64,000 bases of DNA from a virus, in IMG/VR virus record IMGVR_UViG_3300037189_002988, positions 16,722 to 80,721 of that record; one strand, 5' to 3'. How positions within the stretch are numbered: the first letter of the stretch is position 1; every line of letters starts with the position of its first letter. The notes below the pieces were generated by a model, which worked only from the letters and a program-made list of their open reading frames with translations, searched no databases and was not told where the DNA came from. Shown here piece after piece: positions 23,939-30,500 of this stretch. The translations under genes were made by a program, and so were the position numbers.

Positions 23939-25342
23939 ATGACTAATTTAAATAAGGCCTTTTGGCACTCTGAAGAAAACAGCATCAAGTTATCGATGCC
24001 GATTGCCAAGGTAGACAAAGAAAAGCGTATGGTTTCAGGGTTCGCGACCCTTGATAATATTGACAAGCAATCAGACATTGTTCCAACAGATGTTAGCGTA
24101 AAAGCATTCGAAAGATTCCGTGGAAACCTTCGTGAAATGCACATGCCAATTGCGGTGGGTAGAGTGGTATCATTTAAATCAGATAAGTTTTATAATAAAG
24201 AAGAAGATAGATTCTATAATGGAGTTTTTGTAAATGCATATATTTCTAAAGGTGCTCAAGATACTTGGGAAAAAGTTCTTGATGGTACTCTTTCTGGCTT
24301 TTCTATTGGTGGTAGCATCAAAGATTCTGACCAGATCTACGATGCCGAGATGGATAAATCAGTTCGCGTTATTAAAGACTATGACCTACACGAACTCTCA
24401 TTAGTAGACAATCCAGCAAATCAATTTGCAAATATTGTGTCTATCGAAAAAATGGCAGACGGTCAAAACAAAATTGATGGTATTATTAGTAAAGTAGATC
24501 TTGAAAATGTTTACTGGTGTGAATCAGATTCACTAATTAGACTTTCTCAAGAAGAAGATTCTTCATGCCCATCATGCGATAAAGGTATGACAAATATTGG
24601 CTTTGTAGAATCAAACGATTCAGAAAAGAATTCTGTGGTAAAAGGCTTACTAGCGTCACAGAAAAATAGACTTGGTAACAAAATCACCAAGGCTGAAAAT
24701 CCTGATAAGGAGGGAAATAATATGGCAGAAGAAAATGTAGAAGTAGCACCAGCAACTGAAGAAGTTGTTGAAACACCAGCAGCAGATGCACCAGCAGCAG
24801 CAGAAGAAGTTGCAGCAGAAGCACCAGCAGCAGAAGAAGTTGCTACAGATGAAAACATTGAAAAATCAGCAGATGCAGAAGAAGTTGCACCAGCAGAAGC
24901 AGCACCAGCCGAAGATGCACCAGTTGCACCAGAAGCACCAGCAGCAGACGCACCAGCAGCAGAAGATGCACCAGCAGAAGATGCCGTCACTCCTGCTAAC
25001 GAAAGCGATAACGCTGAATTAGCAAAGGCTGTAGATACAGTACAAGAATCAGTAGATGAGGTTCAAAATACAGTTGCTTCAGCACTTGGAGACTTGGTGA
25101 CAACAGTAAAATCACTAAACGACAAAATGGCAGAACTGCAAAAAAGCATTGCTTCCGCACAAGAGGAAATTAAAGGCATTAAAGGCAATGTAGATAATTT
25201 TGGAAAGCGTGTTGACTCACTAGAAGATGACACCGCTATCCGTAAGTCTGGCGATCTCGGCGGGATCGTTCAGGAAACACAAATAACAAAAAAATCGATG
25301 TGGGGCGGGCGTTTCCTCAATTCCGCTGACCTATATCGCTAA
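23939..25342 (+). CDS. Prohead protease fused to a scaffold-like domain
   Basis: 467 residues. Residues 1-170 are an HK97-type prohead protease: SGFATLDNIDKQSDIV (33-48), His68 in LREMHMP, Ser122 in SGFSIGGSI and the HELSLVDNPAN motif at 151-161. It would cleave scaffold and capsid proteins during head maturation. Residues 190-217 insert a zinc-ribbon-like element (Cys194, Cys210, Cys213). From 262 on the protein is Ala/Glu/Pro-rich and then a coiled coil (about 360-430) like a scaffold. A strong ribosome site inside the gene marks a nested start for that part. The fusion resembles the lambda C/Nu3 arrangement. Confidence 0.8.
   Translation: MTNLNKAFWHSEENSIKLSMPIAKVDKEKRMVSGFATLDNIDKQSDIVPTDVSVKAFERFRGNLREMHMPIAVGRVVSFKSDKFYNKEEDRFYNGVFVNAYISKGAQDTWEKVLDGTLSGFSIGGSIKDSDQIYDAEMDKSVRVIKDYDLHELSLVDNPANQFANIVSIEKMADGQNKIDGIISKVDLENVYWCESDSLIRLSQEEDSSCPSCDKGMTNIGFVESNDSEKNSVVKGLLASQKNRLGNKITKAENPDKEGNNMAEENVEVAPATEEVVETPAADAPAAAEEVAAEAPAAEEVATDENIEKSADAEEVAPAEAAPAEDAPVAPEAPAADAPAAEDAPAEDAVTPANESDNAELAKAVDTVQESVDEVQNTVASALGDLVTTVKSLNDKMAELQKSIASAQEEIKGIKGNVDNFGKRVDSLEDDTAIRKSGDLGGIVQETQITKKSMWGGRFLNSADLYR
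24722..25342 (+). CDS. Nested scaffold protein (internal start within the protease gene)
   Basis: 206 residues, in frame with the protease gene. AAGGAGGG at 24707-24714 ends seven bases before the ATG at 24722, one of the best ribosome sites in the window and without purpose unless used. The product starts MAEENVEVAPATEE, runs through about 90 residues of Ala/Glu/Pro repeats, and ends with a coiled coil (VQESVDEVQNTVAS, MAELQKSIASAQEEIKGI) and the tail FLNSADLYR. Acidic, helical scaffold proteins of this size guide assembly of HK97-fold capsids and are then cleaved out. Internal initiation is inferred from the site. Confidence 0.65.
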   Translation: MAEENVEVAPATEEVVETPAADAPAAAEEVAAEAPAAEEVATDENIEKSADAEEVAPAEAAPAEDAPVAPEAPAADAPAAEDAPAEDAVTPANESDNAELAKAVDTVQESVDEVQNTVASALGDLVTTVKSLNDKMAELQKSIASAQEEIKGIKGNVDNFGKRVDSLEDDTAIRKSGDLGGIVQETQITKKSMWGGRFLNSADLYR

Positions 25343-25370
25343 AACAAAATTCACTGGGAGGTGAAATATT

Positions 25371-26351
25371 ATGGCAGATGAAATTTTAGAAAAGGCAGTA
25401 AGTACAGGATCAATCGTTTCTGGAGGTGTTGGTGGAGTAGTTAACCCAAACGCTGGAGACCTTGGTGTATATGGTGCTACCACAAATGATGGTGGTATCT
25501 TATCTCCTGAACAATCACGCCAATTCATCGAATATATTTTCGAACAACAAGTACTAGCACGTGACGGACGCAGAGTAACAATGCGTACAAACGCTGCAGA
25601 ACTTGAAAAATTAAACGTAGGCGAACGTGTAATTCGTGCTGCTGCTCAAGCAGATAACGCATACACAAATGCTGGCGTAACATTTACAAAGGTTGAACTT
25701 TCAACAAAAAAGATTCGTCTTGATTGGGAAGTATCAACAGAAGCATTAGAAGATAACCTTGAAGGTGCTGGATTAGAAGATCACTTAGTTCGCGTAATGA
25801 CTCGTGCATTCGCAAACGATCTTGAAGATCTTGCAATCAATGGTACAGGAACTGGTTCAAACGCATTCCTAAACATCCTTGAAGGCTTTACAACAAAAGA
25901 AAATAATGGTGCAAGTGCAACATACGGCACAACTGTAGAATCCTTACAAGCATTGGTATTAAAAATGCCACGTAAGTATCGTGCAGCACGTGCTAACATG
26001 AAGTTCTACGCAGATACAGAAACAGTATCTGACATCATTAATGGTCTTGGATCTAACGGTAACTTAAACAGCGAAAGAATCGTTGAAAGAGTTATTGGTG
26101 GAACAGAACCACAACTTGTTGGTGCACCTATTGCTTACCGCGTTCTAGGCCTTCCTTTATTGGAAGTTCCTTTGATGCCTGCAAACCGTGTCGTTTTGAC
26201 ATTCCCTGAAAACCGTATTTGGGGTTTCCAAAGAGACATTACAGTTCATCGTGAGTTCCAACCAAAGAAAGACACTGTAGAATATACAGTATTCCTACGC
26301 TTTGGTGTACAAATCGAAGAAACAGCAGCAGTAGCAAGAATGCAAGGATAA
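25371..26351 (+). CDS. Major capsid protein, HK97 fold
   Basis: 326 residues, ribosome site GGGAGGTGA. The N-terminus (ADEILEKAVSTGS) is followed by a Gly-rich arm, then the HK97-fold pattern: LSPEQSRQFIEYIFEQQ, KLNVGERVIRAAAQ, VTFTKVELSTKKIRLDWEVSTEALED near residues 100-125, a long helix with DHLVRVMTRAFANDLEDLAINGTG, a P-domain with RKYRAARANMKFYADTETV, and VLTFPENRIWGFQRDI near the end. Codons end in C (TTC, CGC, GAC) more often than in neighbouring genes, as expected of an abundant protein. A strong terminator follows directly. Confidence 0.9.
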   Translation: MADEILEKAVSTGSIVSGGVGGVVNPNAGDLGVYGATTNDGGILSPEQSRQFIEYIFEQQVLARDGRRVTMRTNAAELEKLNVGERVIRAAAQADNAYTNAGVTFTKVELSTKKIRLDWEVSTEALEDNLEGAGLEDHLVRVMTRAFANDLEDLAINGTGTGSNAFLNILEGFTTKENNGASATYGTTVESLQALVLKMPRKYRAARANMKFYADTETVSDIINGLGSNGNLNSERIVERVIGGTEPQLVGAPIAYRVLGLPLLEVPLMPANRVVLTFPENRIWGFQRDITVHREFQPKKDTVEYTVFLRFGVQIEETAAVARMQG

Positions 26352-26368
26352 TATCCTTAAAATAATTA

Positions 26369-26398
26369 GAGAGGGGCATTTATTTGTCCCTCTCTTTT
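26369..26398 (+). terminator. Rho-independent terminator after the capsid gene
   Basis: GAGAGGGGCA (26369-26378) pairs with TGTCCCTCTC (26385-26394) over a short loop, and is followed by TTTTCTTTT. One G-T pair; otherwise a perfect ten-base stem. Confidence 0.85.
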
Positions 26399-26407
26399 CT
26401 TTTATAG

Positions 26408-26413
26408 TATAAT
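26408..26413 (+). promoter_or_regulatory. Candidate -10 box downstream of the capsid terminator
   Basis: TATAAT starts 13 bases after the terminator stem and lies 17 bases before the ATG at 26431, with AGAGGTG in between. It would restart transcription for the connector genes. Confidence 0.5.
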
Positions 26414-26430
26414 TAAATAGAGGTGCACAC

Positions 26431-27315
26431 ATGGAAATTTTAAATTATAACAGTGGTTCACTAAGTGCATCTGTTTCAGGTTTAACTGCAAGCACAAACT
26501 ACCTAATAGAATTAAATGACTTAATTACAGGAAATGAATACTCAGCATCAGCAACATCTAATGGATCTGGAACTGTAGTATTTACAATGCCTTCAAACTT
26601 TAAAGAATATACAGCAAAACTTGCTGCATCAGTTAAGAAAATATCAAATGATGATTTAGTTAAGATATTTAATATAGATATAGTAAGACCGTACACTAAC
26701 ATATCCTCAATCGTAACAGCACTTAAAGTTACAAATACCCAGGCTACAGAATATGAAAGACTTGCAAGATATATCATAGATTCACATACTGGCGGGTTTG
26801 AATATATGCGTAAAAAGAAAGAGTTTGTTGGAGATAACTCAGATCAACTTTTAATAGATGAACCAATCACTGGCAAGATTTATAGCATTTTGGAAAATAA
26901 CGAGGTAATGTTTGAAAGAGATGAAGACTTATCAAACAATGATCAAGAATTTGTATATAAGAAACAATTAAGTGCAATAGTTCAAAATCTACCAAATGGC
27001 AATAACAGAGTAAACTATTCAAAGGTATGGAGAGATAGATACTTAGATGTAGAATTCTACGATGGTTATGAATACCTTGTAGATGCAGACTTTGGATGGA
27101 AGGTTATTCCACAAGATATTCAAGATGCAGCAGATATGCTTATTCAAGATATTGCATCAGATAGTTTAAAGTATGTTAACAGATATATTGAATCATTTGA
27201 TAATGATGACTTTAAGATTAAGTTCTCTAAGAATTGGACAGCAAGCACAGGTAATCGTGTAGTAGATAGAATCCTGGAGAAATATCAGAAACCCATTCGT
27301 GTCGGGGTGTTCTAA
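26431..27315 (+). CDS. Head-tail adaptor protein with an Fn3-like N-terminus
   Basis: 294 residues, first gene after the capsid. Residues 1-60 (SLSASVSGLTASTNYLIELND, SNGSGTVVFTMPSN) look like a small Ig/Fn3-like decoration domain. Residues 95-294 are helical and acidic: SSIVTALKVTNTQATEYERLARYIIDSHTG is the pattern of gp6-type adaptors that sit under the portal, and VIPQDIQDAADMLIQDIA continues it. Position after the capsid and before the closure and tail terminator genes supports the call. The Fn3-like addition is unusual and might be exposed at the neck. Confidence 0.65.
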   Translation: MEILNYNSGSLSASVSGLTASTNYLIELNDLITGNEYSASATSNGSGTVVFTMPSNFKEYTAKLAASVKKISNDDLVKIFNIDIVRPYTNISSIVTALKVTNTQATEYERLARYIIDSHTGGFEYMRKKKEFVGDNSDQLLIDEPITGKIYSILENNEVMFERDEDLSNNDQEFVYKKQLSAIVQNLPNGNNRVNYSKVWRDRYLDVEFYDGYEYLVDADFGWKVIPQDIQDAADMLIQDIASDSLKYVNRYIESFDNDDFKIKFSKNWTASTGNRVVDRILEKYQKPIRVGVF

Positions 27316-27768
27316 ATGTTTAGTGCATCTGGATTAACAGATATTTACTATCCAATGTCTGCTGAATTATATTATGCCGAAAGCAAACAAGATGAACTAG
27401 GCGTTATACAAAAAACGTGGGTATTAGACAGGGTAATAAGATGTTCTATTATATCCTCTATGTCAGATAAGACTCTTACTGGAGAATTAAAGAATAGTGG
27501 ACCTATGTTTCAATATAACTCAGATGTTCTTCTAAGAACCAATGAAGATATTCAAAAGAAAAAGAATGGTAGCATATTTTCAATAACTGAGATTTTAATA
27601 ACAAATGTAAAAGATCCTGCTGGTAAAATAGTATGGCTAGAAAAGAATCAAAAGCCAACTCAATATGAAATAAAAACTTTTGTGCCATCCTACAATGGAT
27701 TTCATGAAGTAGAGTTCTATCGTGGATATCTTGCAAGATCAGTAAGACAAAACGAGGTATTATACTAA
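27316..27768 (+). CDS. Putative head-closure (stopper) protein
   Basis: 150 residues, directly following the adaptor gene. YYPMSAELYYAESKQDELG, KTWVLDRVIRCSI and EYFYRGY-like C-terminal strands suggest a small beta-barrel as in head closure proteins. I base the call mainly on order: adaptor, closure, tail completion, tail terminator, tube. No individual motif is diagnostic. Its stop and the next ATG overlap by one base (TAATG). Confidence 0.5.
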   Translation: MFSASGLTDIYYPMSAELYYAESKQDELGVIQKTWVLDRVIRCSIISSMSDKTLTGELKNSGPMFQYNSDVLLRTNEDIQKKKNGSIFSITEILITNVKDPAGKIVWLEKNQKPTQYEIKTFVPSYNGFHEVEFYRGYLARSVRQNEVLY

Positions 27769-28469
27769 TGGGTGCTATAGCAGTAAAATTTGATACAGTT
27801 AAACTAAATAGAACAATAAGCAACATTGTAAAGTACTCAGATGGATTTCTAAGTGAAACAAAACAGAGTAAAAACAAGATAGCACTAAAGATGGCTAATA
27901 CAAGCGTTAATGCTTTTTATCAATACCTTGATGGCGTGGCTAGAATGCATCCAGCAATGCTTCATCATATATATGAATGGGGAGAAGTTGGAAACCCATT
28001 TGCAAGACTTGTAGAACTTAACATCAAGGCTGGTCAAGGTGGCGTTATAGTTGGTGCAAACTTTTTACAATCAAATAGCAGTCCTAAGAGTGGTAGTGAA
28101 CCATTTTACAATAAGGCTGAAGTGATGGAAGATGGAGAGCCAATCACTGTTCAAGAAAAAGATGCAGAGGCTTTATTTTTTGAAATTGATGGCAAAGAGT
28201 TTTTTAGAAAAGGTCCTATTATAATTGAGAATCCTGGTGGAGAAGCAGTTAGAGGATCATTTGTAAGAACATTCAATGAATTCTATGGATCATATTTTTC
28301 TCAAGTATACTTAAGATCTATAAAGTTTTATGAGCATTTTCAAAACCCTAAGTCATATGCTAGAAACTTTAGATCAGCAGTTAAAGGTAGTAATGCAAAA
28401 AATGCTGGTAAGGCTGCTGCTATGCAGTGGATAAACAGTATTCCAGGAGATGATCAGATTGGCCTATAG
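27768..28469 (+). CDS. Putative tail completion/neck protein (HK97 gp10-like by order)
   Basis: 233 residues. The N-terminal half contains KLNRTISNIVKYSDGFLSETK and FYQYLDGVARMHPAMLHHIYEWG, typical of HK97 gp10-like neck proteins, in which a helix is followed by an H-x-x-E-W segment. The C-terminal part (RSFVRTFNEFYGSYF, VYLRSIKFYEHFQNPKSYARNF) is helical and basic. It lies between the closure and terminator candidates. The exact role at the neck is inferred from order and the general pattern. Confidence 0.5.
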   Translation: MGAIAVKFDTVKLNRTISNIVKYSDGFLSETKQSKNKIALKMANTSVNAFYQYLDGVARMHPAMLHHIYEWGEVGNPFARLVELNIKAGQGGVIVGANFLQSNSSPKSGSEPFYNKAEVMEDGEPITVQEKDAEALFFEIDGKEFFRKGPIIIENPGGEAVRGSFVRTFNEFYGSYFSQVYLRSIKFYEHFQNPKSYARNFRSAVKGSNAKNAGKAAAMQWINSIPGDDQIGL

Positions 28470-29025
28470 TGCAGCAAGTGTAATGCTATTTACACCAACA
28501 GCAAACATATTAAAATACGCATTTGATGAAATTATTCAATTACCAGAATTTGACTATTTAAATAAAATAATTGATCAAGAAGGAAATAAACTTAGTCCAA
28601 TAGTTCCGTTAACAATCATTAACTCTGGTGCAGATGCTTTACCATTTAATACACTAACTAATCCACAACAAGTCTCAATTGTTCATGATGAATTTATTAA
28701 ACAAAGAAGTGGACAGTATAAATACTTTTATCCAATAAAGGGTGTTCAGTCTAGAGTTAAAATAAGCCACGGCAATTTAGCAGACCTAATGGCTTTAAAG
28801 TGGAAATTTTTAGAGATTATAGATAGAGATGATGCAGCAGCAGAAGACATTAATGCCTGGATGCAAGATACTTATGGCGGGGATCAAAAAATCTACTTCC
28901 ATTGTGTAAATGCCTATGAAACTACATATATGGCAGATGCTACTAATTTAGATGACCAAAGAAACGTATTTTCTGGGGATATTATAATTAAGGCTGATTA
29001 TCATACAATATCAGACTACCGATAA
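28459..29025 (+). CDS. Putative tail terminator protein
   Basis: 188 residues from TTG 28459, chosen because GGAG at 28446-28449 lies nine bases before it; the ATG at 28450 in the same frame would touch the ribosome site. The sequence (MLFTPTANILKYAFDEIIQLPEFDYLN; VSIVHDEFIKQRSGQYKYFYPIKG; FHCVNAYETTYM; SGDIIIKADYHT) has the alpha/beta character of tail terminator proteins that cap the tube. Its location right before the tube gene supports this. The gene overlaps the end of the previous one. Confidence 0.5.
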   Translation: MAYSAASVMLFTPTANILKYAFDEIIQLPEFDYLNKIIDQEGNKLSPIVPLTIINSGADALPFNTLTNPQQVSIVHDEFIKQRSGQYKYFYPIKGVQSRVKISHGNLADLMALKWKFLEIIDRDDAAAEDINAWMQDTYGGDQKIYFHCVNAYETTYMADATNLDDQRNVFSGDIIIKADYHTISDYR

Positions 29026-29091
29026 ACAAGACTTATAATTGTATTGAGGAACGCCCCCACTATCAACAAAATATAGAGGAGGGAAATAAAT

Positions 29092-29739
29092 ATGGCATAT
29101 ACTCGTGGTAATTCTAAGCAAATTATCGTAGGTGCAGCAGCATTATTCGTTGCAGACGATTCACTCGATTACTTTGACTCAGTAGGACAATACAGATTCT
29201 CATCTGCATCAACTACAGGAGTCCCAGCATTCGCAAACGGAGTCGACTTCAAAACAACAATGAGTGCTTGTACAGCATTTACAAACGTAGGCTACACAAT
29301 GAATGGTTTGGAATTACAATTCCAACCAGACTTTGGTGAAGTTCAAGTAGACCAATTGCTAGACGTTGCACGTCTGTACAAACAAGGTATGTCCGTAAGT
29401 TTAGTTACAGCATTTGCTGAAGCAACTTTGGACAACTTGATTACAGCAATCGCAGCGAAAGAAGCAGATAAAACAACATCAGGATCAACCGTAACACTAG
29501 AACTAAAATCTGGTGACATCGGTGACGTTCCAGTTGAACGTGCTCTTGTTGCAGTAGGTCCAGGAACAGGTGACCCAAACATTACTAAGGAACGCGTTTA
29601 CGTTGCAAACCGTGCACTTTCAATCGAAAGTGTAACAGTATCAGCAAAACGTGACACACCTTCAATGTTTGAAGTAACTTTCCGCTTGCTTTCAGCATCA
29701 AACGGATCTTACGGAAAAATTGTTGACCGCACAGTCTAA
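29092..29739 (+). CDS. Major tail tube protein
   Basis: 215 residues, strong ribosome site GAGGAGGG. The protein is beta-rich with a central LQFQPDFGEVQVDQLLDVARLY and a C-terminal YVANRALSIESVTVSAKRDTPSMFEVTFRLL, the pattern of tube-forming proteins. It lies between the terminator candidate and the tail assembly chaperone, the standard siphovirus order, and is followed by a strong terminator as is the capsid gene. C-ending codons are enriched compared with neighbours, consistent with very high expression. Confidence 0.8.
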   Translation: MAYTRGNSKQIIVGAAALFVADDSLDYFDSVGQYRFSSASTTGVPAFANGVDFKTTMSACTAFTNVGYTMNGLELQFQPDFGEVQVDQLLDVARLYKQGMSVSLVTAFAEATLDNLITAIAAKEADKTTSGSTVTLELKSGDIGDVPVERALVAVGPGTGDPNITKERVYVANRALSIESVTVSAKRDTPSMFEVTFRLLSASNGSYGKIVDRTV

Positions 29740-29760
29740 ACAATAATTTCATAAACACTT

Positions 29761-29791
29761 AGCCCACTTCCCTTTACAGGGGGTGGGTTTT
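29761..29791 (+). terminator. Rho-independent terminator after the tail tube gene
   Basis: AGCCCACTTCC (29761-29771) pairs with GGGGGTGGGTT (29779-29789) with a few G-T pairs, seven-base loop, then TTTT. It lies 21 bases after the tube stop codon. Confidence 0.75.
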
Positions 29792-29792
29792 G

Positions 29793-29801
29793 TGCTATAA
29801 T
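29793..29801 (+). promoter_or_regulatory. Extended -10 promoter box after the tube terminator (TGCTATAAT)
   Basis: TGCTATAAT begins right after the terminator T-run. The ATG at 29827 follows after 25 bases with AAGGAGG between, so this box would drive the chaperone and tape measure genes. Confidence 0.6.
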
Positions 29802-29826
29802 TTTAATGAGTCTTAAGGAGGCTTGA

Positions 29827-30162
29827 ATGGCAACAAGTGTTTATGAACCAGTTGAAATTGAACTACAAAACGGAACAAAAATTACTATGGCTCCTTTAAA
29901 AATTACTCTATTAAGAGAATTTATGAAAGAGTTTCAAAAGATTTCTGATCCAAAAATTGCAGAAGACAATATCAAATCAATGGATTTATTAGTAAGTTGT
30001 GCAGCAATTGCAATGAAACAGTATGATCCAGAACTATCTGATCCAGCAAAGTTTGAAGAAGTTATTGATCTTCCAACAGTTTACAAAATCATCGAAGTGG
30101 CAGCGGGTATTAAGTTGAACGACCCAAACGCACTAGCGGCGGCTCTAGTTGGGACGAACTAG
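29827..30162 (+). CDS. Tail assembly chaperone, short (unshifted) form
   Basis: 111 residues; ribosome site AAGGAGG. It corresponds to lambda gpG and its relatives, which coat the tape measure during tail assembly. YEPVEIELQNGTKITMAPLKITLLREFMKEFQKI is a short beta entry followed by helices; SMDLLVSCAAIAMKQYD and FEEVIDLPTVYKIIEVAAGIKL complete the helical part. The gene ends at TAG 30160-30162 in the unshifted frame. A CCCAAAC heptamer near the end allows a -1 shift into the next reading frame, giving the longer form. Location directly before the tape measure fits. Confidence 0.8.
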   Translation: MATSVYEPVEIELQNGTKITMAPLKITLLREFMKEFQKISDPKIAEDNIKSMDLLVSCAAIAMKQYDPELSDPAKFEEVIDLPTVYKIIEVAAGIKLNDPNALAAALVGTN

Positions 30163-30163
30163 A
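30123..30163 (+). promoter_or_regulatory. Programmed -1 ribosomal frameshift signal
   Basis: CCCAAAC at 30123-30129 is read as C CCA AAC in the chaperone frame, an X-XXY-YYZ heptamer. After a 14-base spacer, TCTAGTT (30144-30150) can pair with AACTAGA (30157-30163) across a six-base loop, with GGC/GCC pairing possible outside it. Slippage by -1 joins the first 101 codons to the downstream frame that is open to 30500. Confidence 0.8.
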
Positions 30164-30500
30164 TCTAGCCGAGATAGAGTCTAAAGTATTTCTTTTAGGA
30201 TTCTGGAAGAATTACAAAGATATGGAAGACTCTATATCAATGCCTGAGTTAGTAGCAATACTAAACGCAAAGAGTAAGCAAGAATATGAAGATAGAAAGT
30301 TCTTTGCTGCTCTTCAAGGCGTAGATATGGATAAAGACAATTCGTCTGAAGGTCAAGAGGCTTGGGAAAGAATTAAAGCCAAAGCCTTTAGTGGTGGAAA
30401 GACCACTGACCCTAACGATATAGTATCACTGCAAGGCAATGCCGCAAGAAAAGCAGGATTCGGTATCGGTGAGGGATTAGACTACGAGGTGATTGATTAG
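30129..30500 (+). CDS. Tail assembly chaperone, C-terminal extension reached by -1 frameshift
   Basis: About 123 residues in the -1 frame relative to 29827-30162, counterpart of lambda gpT. The reading frame is open well upstream of its first ATG (30222), and the section before that ATG already looks like real protein: SWDELDLAEIESKVFLLGFWKNYKDMED. It continues with SMPELVAILNAKSKQEYEDRKFFAALQGVD, the helical end that recruits tail tube protein in such chaperones. The full frameshift product would be near 224 residues. It ends in TAGTG overlapping the tape measure start. An independent start at 30222 is less likely, as no ribosome site precedes it. Confidence 0.78.
   Translation, partial: RTSGGSSWDELDLAEIESKVFLLGFWKNYKDMEDSISMPELVAILNAKSKQEYEDRKFFAALQGVDMDKDNSSEGQEAWERIKAKAFSGGKTTDPNDIVSLQGNAARKAGFGIGEGLDYEVID

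Noticed and set aside
24547-24990. Ala/Ser-rich minus-strand frame opposite the scaffold region
   Set aside because: Composition follows from the Ala/Glu/Pro repeat on the plus strand; no start signal or context.
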